Shown: positions 1-9,800 of the stretch, piece after piece
Position numbering within the stretch: position 1 is the stretch's first letter
Layout: the number at the start of each line of letters is the position of its first letter
Source: Symsagittifera roscoffensis
Taxonomy: Eukaryota > Xenacoelomorpha > Acoela > Convolutidae
Direction of reading: 5' to 3'
NCBI RefSeq assembly: GCF_963678635.1
Contig: NC_087064.1
Span: forward strand, 39,238,532-39,302,531
DNA length: 64,000 nucleotides
Notes under the pieces: model-generated
Seen by the model: the letters and a program-made list of their open reading frames with translations, nothing else
What the model was told of the DNA's origin: nothing
The model's database searches: none
Program-made: the position numbers and the translations under genes

Positions 1-302
1 TTTTTTCTACTACGCGATATGGTGCGACCACCTCTAACTTGTTTCTTGATGGTGTTTCTGACTGTGTTTTTCAAGGCGTGTTTCGGTGTTTTCTTTCGGG
101 TTGCTATATGTATTAATTCGGGTGCTGCTTGAACAAGTAATTATTTTCCAATACGTTTTGCTGCTGGTACTATAAATATCCGAGCTAAAAGAAGCGCAAC
201 TTGTCCAGTAAACATAGCCAGAGCGCCGAAGCCACTACCCCGCTGTCTGTAATGTCCCGAAAAGTGTGTTATGATCGCTTGGTTATTGTAATACGCCTCC
301 AT
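1..302 (-). pseudogene. Polinton GFGAL-type basic membrane protein, 3' end outside window
   Basis: Reading the minus strand from an ATG at 302-300 gives a small protein with a GSGFGALAMF motif, a hydrophobic stretch, IVPAAKRIGK, then a basic tail ending NTIKKQVRGG. This layout (GFGAL, hydrophobic helix, PAAKR, KKQxGG) is known to me from a small basic protein encoded beside the capsid genes of Polintons/Mavericks. An in-frame TAA lies at 143-141 (codon 54), so this copy is broken. It follows the capsid-associated gene on the same strand, as expected in these elements. The same C-terminal motif reappears at 28.2-28.4 kb. Family assignment is by eye. Confidence 0.6.
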
Positions 303-362
303 TTTCTCGTTCAGAAAACGTTTGAAATTTAAATGTCAAAACAACTTTTCCTCCTCCTCTCG

Positions 363-1137
363 CAAATGGTACATGTCTACCGGTTTTTGTTCGAAGGCTT
401 ACTGCAATGCTCTGGATGTTATTTACAAAAGTTTTTTGTAATCCAAGTTGCTTAAAATTTTGCGATTATTTGGTTCAATGCTACAGGCGTAACCAGTAAC
501 CGGTTTTCACTCGTCGATCAGTGTCAATGACCCTTAGCAACGGTGCTTTGGTATCACCCATAATCTGATAATGAATGTTGTCCAAGTAGATGAACATCAT
601 TTGTTTTCCAACAGGGTAGTCGGAGATGAGATTTCGTGATGTGAGTGTGCTATGGATATGACTGGATTCTTTATAGCCGATATGGTAGCCCGTTCCATCT
701 CTTATACCTTTTAAACTTAAAATACTACGAATTTGAGGGCTCTCAAACGTAATGCCCTCCCAATAATGCATCCAAACTGAAAGATGTTTGGTAATGGAGT
801 GCATGCTAAAACTTAAATTATCGAGATCAATTTTCCTATTATTTTGTTGAATAATTTCTCGACATCATATGGTCTGGATATTTTTTCTTGTGACACTTTT
901 AGGCTTGCTTTAACTTCGTCTTTTTTTGTAGTACACTGTTTTACTATCTGCTACATTGTTAACATGAGTGAGAAACGTTCTTTTCTGTCAATGCAACTCT
1001 GCATCCTATGTGTAGATCGATATCTTCGCTCAGCAGATTTTAAAACTCGTCAGCGAATTGTCAATGAAGATGTTTTTTGAGGTGGATGACACCAATGTAA
1101 TAGTAAAGGAATGTTTATCACCTCTAAAGTTGCTAGA
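363..1137 (-). pseudogene. Polinton capsid-associated (penton-like) structural protein
   Basis: The gene starts at about 1137, 6 bases downstream of the integrase stop. Its N-terminus, with SFTITLVSSTSKN and FIDNSLTSFK, resembles the start of a conserved Polinton structural protein (F-x-V-T-L-P-S-N ... N-x-L-S-x-F). A stop and frameshifts follow, then a readable stretch at 804-481 with MFIYLDNIHYQIMGD and APLLRVI, another family signature (Y-x-D ... V/I-G-D ... P-L-L-R). The C-terminus (about 430-363) has SLRTKTGRHVPFARGGGKV and a closing beta strand. I infer a virion structural role from the Polinton context; whether this is the penton or another minor capsid protein is not certain. Confidence 0.55.
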
Positions 1138-1143
1138 CATTGT

Positions 1144-2040
1144 TTACAAAAATCCTTCCTTTTCCAATACTCTGATTTGTTCGGCCTCATCAAATTGGCC
1201 CTGTATTGGTTCCTTTTCATCATCGATAAGATTATAAGCTAGCGGGTTCCTTGTTAGAATGCCAAATTTTTCAAAAATTTCGTGAATGAAGGATTTTTTG
1301 TAACGTTTTCGAAAAGGAATGTCAATTGTTGCTATTTTAACAAAATCACCAACGTAGAGCTTTGGTCGGCGAATTAGTTCCAATGATTGTTCAGCTCTTA
1401 ACGAAATTAGACGAAGAACATCATTATTTGTCACTTTATTGGGGGCTAGTTCGATGACATGGTTTGTTCTCTAGTTTATTGTGTTGACAAACTCTTGAAG
1501 TTTCTCGATGTAAGAGTATGTCCATTTCTCCTCCAAATCAAACCCCACAAGTAATCAAATGATCCTCTCCGCGAAAACGGACTTTTTCACTATCTGTTGT
1601 ATAGTTTTCAATGAATTTTTTTGCATAAGTTTTTGAAGGACCCCTTGAAATCAGTGCCCTTATCTACCCAAACTTTTTTTTGGCTGTTTTGTTTTTATCA
1701 TTTGTTTGAATGCTTCTGCATTTGAGGTGGGAAACTTTAATTTCAATGGCTGTACACGAAGATAGCGGGGCAAGCAATCCACTGGAACCATAAGATACTT
1801 TACATTTTTATGTTATCTGCAACTTTATCAACATAAGCCAAGTCAATTGACCATATTTTGTCTGTGACATACACTATCTATTTGAAACGCGGCGTTTTGC
1901 GACGAACTGCTCGGTATTTAGTGTATGCAGGCTCTGTATGTAAAAAATTTTTCACTTTAATTGAACTTCTCGATGCCTCCTAAAATTTTTACACTGCCAA
2001 ATAATGCTTTCCTTTTTTTGTAAATTCAGTTTTTAATACT
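1144..2040 (-). pseudogene. Polinton-type retroviral-like integrase, broken
   Basis: The N-terminal half is frameshifted but readable: FLHTEPAYTKYRAV, then IWSIDLAYVDKVAD around 1,860-1,820, which carries the first catalytic Asp. Further on lies a V-W-V-D-K-G type block near 1,670-1,640 with the second Asp. The last 96 codons (1434-1144) are open and form the C-terminal chromo/SH3-like domain: KLYVGDFVKI, PFRKRYKKSF, IHEIFEKFGI, and a terminal EPIQGQFDEAEQIRVLEKEGFL-like stretch. This order is diagnostic of Polinton/Maverick integrases, which insert the linear element DNA into the host genome. It lies immediately upstream of the capsid-associated gene on the same strand. A second integrase fragment sits at 34.7-35.0 kb. 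Confidence 0.75.
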
Positions 2041-2640
2041 TTTTCTTCAGCCGGTGTAATCTTGTCATTTTTTTTGTTTTTGTCTTCGTCTTTTCTACGT
2101 TGCAGAATCTGAATCTTTATCGGGCGTTCCGTAAGATTCAGAGTCTTCCTTTTCTACTTCGTCGCGTTTGGTTTTTTGCGCTGCTCTTTCTCTGTCAATG
2201 TCTTCGACAGTCCTTCTGATTCTGCGTCTTTCAATGCTTTTTGAACCGGAACTTGTCGACTGTTTTTGGTAGAAAGTTTGGGTTGGCTCTAACTGCTGAA
2301 GGTGGATTCGTGGGACTTCGGATTTTTCGCCTCTGCTGAGCTTTTTCCATTGTAGTTGATTGAACTGCGTCTTTGGCAGATTTCTTCATAACCATTTTTT
2401 CGTCAAATCTGAGAGACTCCAAAATCAGTATGAAGGTAGGGTTGTACAATTTTTCAGTTTCTTGTTAAAAATCATACAAAAAAAACTGATGCCTTGAGAC
2501 CAGTTGGAAGTTTATCAATGTAGAGCTCTTCATTATTTTTGTTTATCATGACTCGCTCTGACTCTTTAATAATTTCCAGAACTTTTTTTACTCTCTCCGG
2601 TACGTCTCGTTTGCGACCTGGATGACTTCTCCGGAAGTAG
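2041..2640 (-). other. Lys/Arg-rich remnant upstream of the integrase
   Basis: The stretch reads in several frames as a very basic, Ser-rich coding remnant leading into the integrase. I do not recognise a domain. It probably holds the broken N-terminus of the Polinton integrase and the junction with the SGNH remnant, but no boundary can be placed. An open stretch of 72 codons (2449-2231) ends in a basic tail. Confidence 0.3.
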
Positions 2641-3302
2641 TCAGGTGCCCGAGGCCCCACTGGTATGTCCTTCATTGGACTTATCGGTGGACAGCCCCTG
2701 GAGAGCCTGATAAAATTCCTTGGCCAGGAATTAGATGTGGTCCGTGGCTGCGTACACCCCATCGTTCTTGTCTATTTGGGCTTTCGAGAACCGCCTGTAT
2801 CTGTGGAACTCACATTTCGCCTTCCTTGCTATCTTTTCGTATTGCCTGTTGATCTTCTTGATTTCTTCTTCGCGGTGCCTCCTCTATGGAATTTTCATTA
2901 AAACCACTTCCATTTCCACTAAATCCTTCATTTGATTACTGGAATTTTCTGGCTGTCTCGCCGTCTCTCCGTGCAATGTTGTTTGTCCCGCCGAGAATTG
3001 CGATTTTCCTAAATCCTAGGCAAAAAAAATCGTCCAATATCTTTCTCTGGGACTGTTGGTGAATCTGCGCACCCGGACAAGTCACAGCATTCGCGTTCTT
3101 GATAAAAAAATCCCATTAATGTGGAATCGCCCAGAACAGCGAATTCGAGATGGTCTAGGGTTTCCGTGATGATCTCCTCACGGTACGGTTTGTCCCCTCT
3201 TCTCGCTTGTTCTTTATTCACACCCTCCTTGGATGGTAAGTCCTCTTCCAGCCTCCTCCTCCTCCCATCTCTATCGCTCCTGCCCTTTCCAATCATTTTC
3301 AT
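2640..3302 (-). pseudogene. SGNH/GDSL-like hydrolase remnant downstream of LINE A
   Basis: Four sequence blocks of the SGNH hydrolase fold occur in order on the minus strand. Block I is AVLGDSTLMGF (Ser in GDS, about 3,145-3,115). A CPGA block follows after a frameshift in a T7 run near 3,105. Block III is ILGGTNNIARRDGE (GGTNN at 2992-2978). The final block is TDHI followed directly by a stop (2742-2731), where the family normally has the catalytic His. The spacing fits a small SGNH esterase domain. Esterase domains are known in ORF1 of some CR1-like LINEs, but here the domain lies 3' of the RT. It may belong to LINE A, to another element, or to the Polinton. It is clearly dead in this copy. 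Confidence 0.55.
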
Positions 3303-3309
3303 TCACGAC

Positions 3310-3348
3310 CTGAAAAAGTAATGAGGTCATCCTCCATTGAATACTTAC
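3310..3348 (-). other. 39-nt intron-like interval before the SGNH ORF
   Basis: On the minus strand GTAAGTATTC is followed by a pyrimidine-rich TTACTTTTTCAG. Both ends match spliceosomal consensus and the gap is 39 nt. An ATG follows 7 nt after the acceptor and opens the SGNH-containing frame. This could be a minute intron or chance; no transcript evidence is available. Confidence 0.3.
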
Positions 3349-3445
3349 ATTATTTCTTCGGCGTTTGAAATTAGAAAAAAGACTTGGAAAAGGATAAAAA
3401 CATGTTAGGTAAGGCAGAGCCTTCATGGAGGGGTTCCTCCTTGCT

Positions 3446-5570
3446 TCACAACCCCGTGCACCCTGCGAAGGTGTCTGGCCATGTTGATCTTGGTCTGTTT
3501 TGCTCCGCAGATGTGGCATGACTCTCGCCGCCAGACTCGGGTTGTGTTTGCACCTCAGTTTCACAGGCTTTGCTGTGGTTTGTCAGTTGTGCCTTTCCGT
3601 TAAACGTTCCAAAGTATCGTGTACACTTGAACGTTGCGTTCGATTTACAGTGCATTCGTCTTTCATGTTGGGTGAGACCTCCTTTTGATCTGCATACTCT
3701 GGTGCAGCCTTCTCACCTGCACGTGAAGCCTTCCGCTTTCTCTATTTGTTCGGGGCTGTGTCCTGGGTGGTTTTGGGTCGTGTTTTGCGGTCAGGCGCAT
3801 CTTTTCCTCCCAGTCGATCAAGAGTCTCTCGCGCTTCTTTACCAAACTTCTCCATCCTTTCCTGTTTCTGGATAAGTTCTCACTGTTGGTCCAGTCTATT
3901 CCGGCTTTTCCCAGAAGTTTCCGCCAGTACCATAACGTACCTCGTTTGAGGCCTCCTATTACTTCAGGTTCGTGGTCCCAGGTACCGAGAAACATCCTCT
4001 TGGTGGATTCTCGCTCGGCATGCGTAGGATGTGACCGATCCTGGAGAGGGTTCTCGTCTCTGTCAATGTCCCAATTAACGCGGTTCCCAGTTGCCCTCTT
4101 ATCTCGTATGCATTTACGTGCTCCTTCTGCATCCTCAGTTTCGCCAGGCCTCGGTTGTGGTTCCATATCCACCGGTATGCGTTATCTGGAACACTCTGCA
4201 TCTCCTGGATATCTGTCGCTGTCCATGTGTGGACCGTGCAATCGAGTTGCACCCTGGCTTTCAAGTCGTCTTTCCTTCCAATTCTAGTTCCAAGCATCCT
4301 GGTCTTATTCGCCGCTTCCGTTCCAAATGATATTGGCTCTTCTTTTCCATTGTGACAGTTTTCCTCGTAGTCTTTCATTGCTTGCTTGACTACCTCCTTC
4401 CCGAGTTTGAGTTCATTTGTCCAACCGATTAGTTTAGAGTCGTCGGCAAAGAATCTCTCCGTAATTTCAAACTTTTCTCTGTCTGCACTGGTGGCCACCA
4501 TTCTTACGTCCTCCGGCGGCAGACTGCTTCCTGCACGCCACGACCATTTGAGCCCGCACTCTTTGTTTGCTTCTTTTGCCGCTTCCTCTCATAAGGTTTT
4601 TGCAAGCCTGACCACCTCGGAGTGTTATATATTGAAGAGAGTGGGGGATGTGGCGCATCCTTCTCGCAAGCCACGTTGTGGCTGCCATCCTTCACTTAGC
4701 TCATTCCTTCCCTTGATCTTATAGGTGGTATCTTCATGTAGGCCTTCCGGGAGTCTAAGAATCCAGTTTGGTATAGCCAGTCTGTCTAGTATTTCCCACA
4801 TAAGAGGCTTAATTACCCGGGGATAAGCCTTAGTTATATCCAGGAGAACCGCTCCTGGTCTGTCTCGTGTACTCTTCGACTCGTATCGTATGACCCTCCT
4901 GGTCTCCTCGTCTACCCTGATAATCATTTGGGTTGCGTCCGCCGTTGATCGGTTTTGTCTGAAACCACTTTGGTTCACGCCTAACACTTCGATTTTTTCC
5001 GACCACTCTCTCAGCCTTGAGGCAAGTATTCTCGCTATGATTCTGCCTGCGAGTGGTAAGAGGCATACCCCTCTGTAGTTATTGAGATCGTTTTTTGCAC
5101 TTTTCTTGTGTGGCGGTATTACCCATCCTTCTTTGAAACTTTCTGGCCAGTCCTCTTATTGGGTTATAACGATCTTCATGATGCATCGGAACAACGCTTG
5201 ACTTAGATGTTTTTTACTTCTCTTGACAGCGATCATCCTCACGTTTTCGATATCTGGAGCACTATCGTTTTTGCTTTCTATCTCGTTGTTGAATTCGGGC
5301 CATGTGATTTCTCGTCCCAGAACCTTCGCGGCCTTTATACTATTCTTATCGCACCTTTGAGTTGTGAGTTTCGCGGTCTCTTTATCTCATGGATTTCACG
5401 TTCGAATCTCTGGTCCAATACCTTTTGAAAGTGTTCTCGTCTGGTGTGAAGTATTTCTCCTCGATGGTGGTATAGTCCTTTACACCAATCCTTTTGAGGG
5501 CTGAGTATAGCTTTCTGATGTCTCCGGCGCGTTCCGCAGCCTTAGCTTCTTCTACAACTTTCAACCACCA
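3446..5570 (-). pseudogene. LINE A reverse transcriptase and C-terminal zinc finger
   Basis: From the 5' side: a basic finger region (KVVEEAKAAERAGDIRKLYS), NYRGVCLLPLAGRIIARIL, QSGFRQNRSTADATQMIIR, motif A LLDITKAYPRV, motif B RGLREGCATSPTLFN, motif C RFFADDSKLIG, then RIGHILRMP and KRGTLWYWRKLLGKAGIDWT in the thumb region. A Cys/His cluster (CKSNATFKC ... NHSKACE) closes the protein. The catalytic Asp of motif A and the FADD box survive, but frames change between motif B and motif C near 4,625-4,500 and again downstream, so no functional protein can be made. Confidence 0.8.
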
Positions 5571-5839
5571 CTCTTATTCTTATTTTTCTTTGTCGGCCTT
5601 GAATCTTTTCCTGGTTTCCTTCCGATTGTGTCTTTTGCGTGTCTGCTCGTCGCCCGTGGAGCTGTCTATCTCATCTGTTTCACAAGTTATCTCTTCTTGG
5701 TATTGTTGAATTTCGTCCTTGTGGTCGTCCATCCATGGCATTAGGTTTTTCTTTTCCTACTGCTCCCGTCTTAGGTTCATTTTTATTTCTTACTAAAAAC
5801 TGATAGAAGTTTTGTCTTCCCTAAGGCGGTCCCAATTTA

Positions 5840-6640
5840 TGCAGCTGCCGGGGGGATAAATCTGCGTTTGAAGAAAAGATTACACGTCATCTCTTTCGGT
5901 AAGTGGTCTGACACGTCGGTTCCCGCTTGTGAACTCTTTATGTCCTTCACCCATCTTTGTCTGCCGCCCTTTTTTACTAGTAAACCATCTATCTCGTGCC
6001 ACGCTACAGTCACCGTGTGTTTCCATGTGCCTCGGTAGAGGTGTCTGAAAACGAGTTGGCCCATTGTAGATTACTCCTTAAGCACCAGTTCATCAGGTCA
6101 TTCGTGCGTCCAAGCCCATAGGGGCCCGCGGCTTTGTTGCACTCCCTACCCAATAAGTCACCGACACTGGTGTTAAAATCTCCCCCAACTACCAGTTTCG
6201 CTGGCGTCTGGATCATCCATTCTAGTTCCTCTCATTACATTCTGAACTCTTCCGGTTCTCCGTTCCACAGTGGTTGGTAGGTAGATACAAGTTTCACCCC
6301 TCCTACAGTCACGCTTGTTTGCCGGTTACCGTATTCCTTAAGATATCCTTCCTCTTGCTAGCGGACAACCCACTCGCCCCGTAGGAAGATACCGCTCCTT
6401 TGACCGTTAACGAGCACGCCGAACATGTTTCTTGCCTTTATCCACTTTATCCCGGGGGTTATTCCCGAATTTCCGTCAGCGTTGCAATTTCTCTGTCGTG
6501 TCTTGCGATCGTGTCGACAATTTCTAGGAAGCGGTTTCGTTTCGGGAACTGAACTCTGGTCCTCTGGATATTCCAAGCCAATATTTTGGTCAGATCCCTT
6601 CTCCCTTCTGTAATGGCTCTGTCGGACCATTTTCAGTTCC
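5840..6640 (-). pseudogene. LINE A APE-type endonuclease domain
   Basis: Readable blocks in shifting frames are KILAWNIQRT (N-terminal strand with the metal-binding Asn), TLTEIR (metal-binding Glu), GVLVNGQRSGIFLRGEW, KLVVGGDFNTSVGD (the GDFN block), FRHLYRGTWKHTVTVAWHEI and SDHLP (catalytic Asp-His). These are the motifs of the apurinic-endonuclease-like nuclease that nicks target DNA for target-primed reverse transcription. At least two frameshifts separate the blocks. Confidence 0.7.
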
Positions 6641-6653
6641 TTTCTTTCTGGCG

Positions 6654-7298
6654 TCAGGCCCTCCGCTCTTTCTCTTTCATTCGCCTTCTGGCTTTCTGTC
6701 TTTCGGTGGACGTTCCTTTCTGCTCGGTCTGTATGCCCTCCATTGGGCTTGTCGACCGCGCAGACAGTGCGGTCTCATGCATTTCAGCGGTCGCTCCTGT
6801 CGTTGTGGTCAGTGTGCCCTCTATTCGGCTTGTCGACCTAGCAGACAGCGCATTCTGTATCGCGTTGGGCCTTGTTTCATCGCAGCAGGTGCCCATGGAC
6901 TGCTTTGACCATCGTTCTTCCTCTTCAAGCGAGGTACAGTCCCAGTGTATGCATTTCCTGCATTGATCGCATTTCACGGACCACTCTTTTCTTTCATTAA
7001 TCCTTCTTCCGCATACCGTGCATTCATACACTTTCTTTGGTCCGGGATTGACCTCGATGTCGTGGTTCAACCTTATCCGGATCCATTCTGATCTGTGGCT
7101 TGGGCCTGGATTGGTCACTAACGCCTGCAATTTTACCCAGCAGTCGGCTATTCTGCTTGGGTTGAAGGTGGAGGTCTGCCCGACGGTGTTATTTACGCTA
7201 AAAACACCGCCAAGCCCGAGTCCCCCCTGGTCGGACTGGTCTTTGCTCGTGCCCTGGGGCACTCCGCGCTCTTCCCCAACTCGCAGAGGCCAGTCCAT
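6654..7298 (-). CDS. LINE A N-terminal ORF: 2A-like motif plus PHD-like zinc finger
   Basis: This 214-codon ORF starts at an ATG (7298-7296). After a Gly/Pro-rich leader comes VTNPGP and then, about 16 residues later, HDIEVNPGP, which fits the 2A consensus D-x-E-x-N-P-G-P. Directly after the predicted skip site is a Cys/His cluster (YECTVCGRR, VKCDQCRKCIHWDC) matching a PHD-like zinc finger. The C-terminal part has two imperfect copies of an ALSARSTS peptide and a highly basic end (RRRMKEKERR). I infer that 2A separates the leader from the finger-endonuclease-RT polyprotein. The reading frame to the endonuclease is lost after 6654. Confidence 0.65.
   Translation of the reverse strand: MDWPLRVGEERGVPQGTSKDQSDQGGLGLGGVFSVNNTVGQTSTFNPSRIADCWVKLQALVTNPGPSHRSEWIRIRLNHDIEVNPGPKKVYECTVCGRRINERKEWSVKCDQCRKCIHWDCTSLEEEERWSKQSMGTCCDETRPNAIQNALSARSTSRIEGTLTTTTGATAEMHETALSARSTSPMEGIQTEQKGTSTERQKARRRMKEKERRA
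7038..7061 (-). other. 2A-like ribosome-skipping motif (DIEVNPGP)
   Basis: The eight codons GAC ATC GAG GTC AAT CCC GGA CCA encode D-I-E-V-N-P-G-P, a perfect match to the 2A core. In known 2A peptides the ribosome skips the Gly-Pro bond. The upstream residues (SEWIRIRLNH) resemble the helical part seen before 2A cores. 2A-like sequences have been reported in APE-type non-LTR retrotransposons, so function here is plausible but untested. Confidence 0.7.
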
Positions 7299-7421
7299 CG
7301 AAGAACTCAGAAGTTTTTTTGCTCACTTAAGTTTGTTTCCGTCCATGAGTTGTAATTGTAGCATAATACCTTCGGTGGATAAAGCCTCACTAAGCCGTGC
7401 ACTTGTTTCCAGTTCATTTCG

Positions 7422-7676
7422 TTAACTTTCAGTGAGAAGGGGAGCTTGTTTTTGTTGATTGTTTTCTGCTGTGTCAACGATAGGTGTTTCAGGGGTTGGT
7501 ATGACTCTAGGATCAGTTGCTGTTGTTGTTGTTGAATTTAGGGGTCTTAAGCTGTTCAAGTATGGTAGTTGCCGTTTTTCATGTTTGATGGAGTTGTCAA
7601 CCAAAATATCTGCTGCATGTGGTTGTTCTCTGACGTACATATGCTGCAAAATTAGAACGAATTCTACTGCTGCCAT
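7422..7676 (-). CDS. Short uncharacterised ORF between LINE A and the Polinton basic protein
   Basis: This 84-codon open frame has a hydrophobic N-terminus (MAAVEFVLILQHMY), then a Thr/Pro-rich tail. I do not recognise it. It lies at the junction of LINE A and the Polinton and ends 124 bases before the LINE A start codon. It may be the truncated start of a Polinton gene interrupted by LINE A, or of the LINE leader. Confidence 0.25.
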   Translation of the reverse strand: MAAVEFVLILQHMYVREQPHAADILVDNSIKHEKRQLPYLNSLRPLNSTTTTATDPRVIPTPETPIVDTAENNQQKQAPLLTES

Positions 7677-7678
7677 TT

Positions 7679-8023
7679 CTATGCTTTCAAATACTTAAAG
7701 CAAAAATAAAGTATGCGTCTGGTTAGATAAAAACCTTGTTTGCTCAATATAGTAGCTCGTTTCTTTGCATGACTCCTTTTCGGGTTGATTAAATTTTTGT
7801 ATGGTTTTCCAAAATTTTTCAGATTTGGGACTCTGACAGGCACGTGACCGTTGACTTCATTGAGCAAACATTCACAAAGAACTGATACTAATAGACTGTT
7901 TGATGTTTTTTTTCTAATAGTGCTCCGTATTTGGCTTGGTTTCAAATGTACCATAAGCTGCGGAATAGAAATTTTTTTCGGGTTCATTTGTGATGTGGTC
8001 ACTTCTGCCTTTTCCAATGGCAA
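7679..8023 (-). CDS. Small basic Polinton protein (core/pX-like), putative
   Basis: A 114-codon frame. The second half reads SVLCECLLNEVNGHVPV, then LKNFGKPYKNL, RSHAKKRATILSKQGFYL. This resembles a small basic protein common in Polintons and adintoviruses, with a C-x-x-N-x-L-x-G-x-V start, a Lys/Arg-rich middle and a K-R-x-x-L-x-Q-x-G-G-F end. That family is thought to bind nucleic acid. It lies directly downstream of the packaging ATPase, supporting the call. The final Gly-Gly is altered (QGFYL). Similarity was judged by eye only. Confidence 0.45.
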   Translation of the reverse strand: MPLEKAEVTTSQMNPKKISIPQLMVHLKPSQIRSTIRKKTSNSLLVSVLCECLLNEVNGHVPVRVPNLKNFGKPYKNLINPKRSHAKKRATILSKQGFYLTRRILYFCFKYLKA

Positions 8024-8039
8024 ATCGAAATTTGTCAGT

Positions 8040-8600
8040 TCAGGTGGTATTATGTTTGAACAGTATCTGAGACAGTCTGATGTTCGAGGATCTTAATCTA
8101 TTACTAGATGTCCAAAGGTTTCCTTTGTACAGTTCGTACAATTTTCGTAAAAAACTGTTCACATTAAGTTGTATGCCTAGATGATCAAGTTGCTGAATAT
8201 CACGTGGTGATTTGATTAAAATTATGTGAGATGTGTTCAAATCAATAGTTCGTGACCATCGGCTTTGTTGGATTGAATTATGTTTAATGTAAAAAACATC
8301 TAATTCCTTGTGTCTTCCAGCCGCTGGTAGTTTAACAAAATCTTTATCATTGCATATTTGTTCGCATGAGTCATCAACCACTAGTAGAAAATTTCATTGT
8401 TTCTCAAACGATCAAATCTATCAAATTTTACAAACTCTATTTGGATACTTCGAGCGTTTAGTTTTGGCTAACTATTTGTCGATAATCTTTGTCGAAACAA
8501 TAACACTCTTTCAAAATTAGGATTAATGTTTTCCCTTTCAATAATTTTAAAAAATCAACTGTTTTTCCGGATCACGAAGGTCCTACAACTGTCATAAATA
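8040..8600 (-). pseudogene. Polinton packaging ATPase (FtsK/HerA-type, A32-like)
   Basis: The Walker A region reads G-P-S-stop-S-G-K-T (8583-8560), so the loop Gly is replaced by TGA (8574-8572). Next come FERVLLF and a frame change. The 113-codon open part (8381-8040) has the Walker B-like VVDDSCEQI, the SRTIDLNTSHIILIKSPRD block and LGIQL, typical of Polinton/virophage genome-packaging ATPases. These proteins pump the viral-type genome into capsids. Stop and frameshift make this copy dead. It is followed at 16 bases by the small basic protein gene. Confidence 0.7.
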
Positions 8601-9019
8601 GTCATATCGACGTATTAATAATTTTATCGATATCCTCGGGTTTGGTAGCACGTACCCAACTAAACCAGACAACATTGAAAACCAAACTAATAGTTCTTGA
8701 CAGCTTAGTTGCGTCCAAGAAAGTTAATAGATACAAAAAAAGAGTAATATTAAAATCAAAACAAATTGAGACAGAAGACTATTTCTGATCTGGGGACAGT
8801 AACATCAATACAAAATTTCCAAGATTTTTGATCGGTGCTATTTATATCATGAACAAAATTGGTAACAATAGTCGCATCAGGCTCATCGATTGTTATTTCA
8901 GTCATTCTTGACCTCGGCAATCGATTTTTTCATAATCTGGTCAAAGACAATTTGATGCCACTCTCTGGAGTCATCCAATCTCATAATTTTGATTTTGGAG
9001 ATAGGTACGTCTCCACTTT

Positions 9020-9800
9020 TTATGTATCTCGTTGATGCTCATTTTTCAACTGATCATAAAAGAACTTGTTTTTTTTTCGGGGCGCAGTGTTTCCTGGAGT
9101 TGTGATGATGTAATTGTCTATTGCAAGATGAATAACTCTTGAAATGTAAGTTTTGAAATCTCGGGCAATCCAAATCATCAAGATTTTCAATTTTTGATCC
9201 AGGTACTTTGCAAGTAGTTCAATGTTCTCTTTCCCTTTGATGTAAAATACGGCGTTAGGATTTCTCAAATTAAAACTTTGAACTGTTTGATTGAGGTTCA
9301 AGTATAAATTTTTACCGCTTTCCCAGTGAACTCCGTGCAACGTTTTTGTTAACCAATTGCATACTTTTTGTTCAAGTTTTAGAAGTGAGCTGAAAAGAAC
9401 TGGAGGTAGAAAATTTTGAGAGTCGCTATGATCCAAAGTTGTAATGGCTAATTCTTTAACTATAAAAATTATCTTTTCTATAGCGAAATCATTTTGAATG
9501 TAGCACGACTGACTGTTCACTGAACATTCTAGTAATTGATAGAGTTCTGGTCTGGTTAGTTTGACGAAGAAGCAGAAAGTGATACCACTCAAATGACCAA
9601 TCAGATTGTTGTTATATTTCCAGCGTAGAATATAGCAGTAATTAGGACCACTGTTCTAAACTTCGTGAACAAAACCTGCGCAATTATGCAAAATTGCATG
9701 CAGTCGTAATATTTTTGAATCTTTCAAGTATTTTTCCAATGAAGAATACTCTATACCGATAAGACCTCCAAATGGTCTAAGTTTGATCGCTACGTCAAAA
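9020..9800 (-). pseudogene. Unrecognised Polinton-associated ORF
   Basis: A 190-codon open frame (9592-9020) continues upstream, with one stop, to about 9,800 (GGLIGIEYSSLEKYLKD, then LRLHAILHNCAGFV). Visible features are a hydrophobic stretch SGITFCFFVKLTRPELYQLL and a NAVFYIKGKENIELLAKYL block. I cannot name the family. It lies between polymerase and ATPase remnants on the same strand, so it is probably a Polinton gene. Codon use is AT-rich like its neighbours. Confidence 0.4.

Larger units (their letters stand above)
3350..7298 (-). mobile_element. LINE A: APE-type non-LTR retrotransposon, degraded
   Basis: On the minus strand the order is: ORF with 2A-like motif and PHD-like finger (7298-6654), APE endonuclease (about 6640-5840), RT fingers and palm (about 5570-3960), thumb/connection (4172-3663) and C-terminal zinc fingers (about 3655-3446). 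The endonuclease and RT are split by frameshifts and stops. It interrupts a Polinton on the same strand. Clade is not assigned; the RT blocks NYRGVCLLPLAGR and QSGFRQNRSTADATQ and the RGLREGCATSPTLFN block belong to a widespread metazoan/fungal LINE group. No poly-A tail or target duplication could be placed. Confidence 0.8.

Noticed and set aside
7459-7698. Plus-strand 79-codon frame with a signal-peptide-like start
   Set aside because: Opposite a minus-strand frame in a mixed junction region; no motif supports it.
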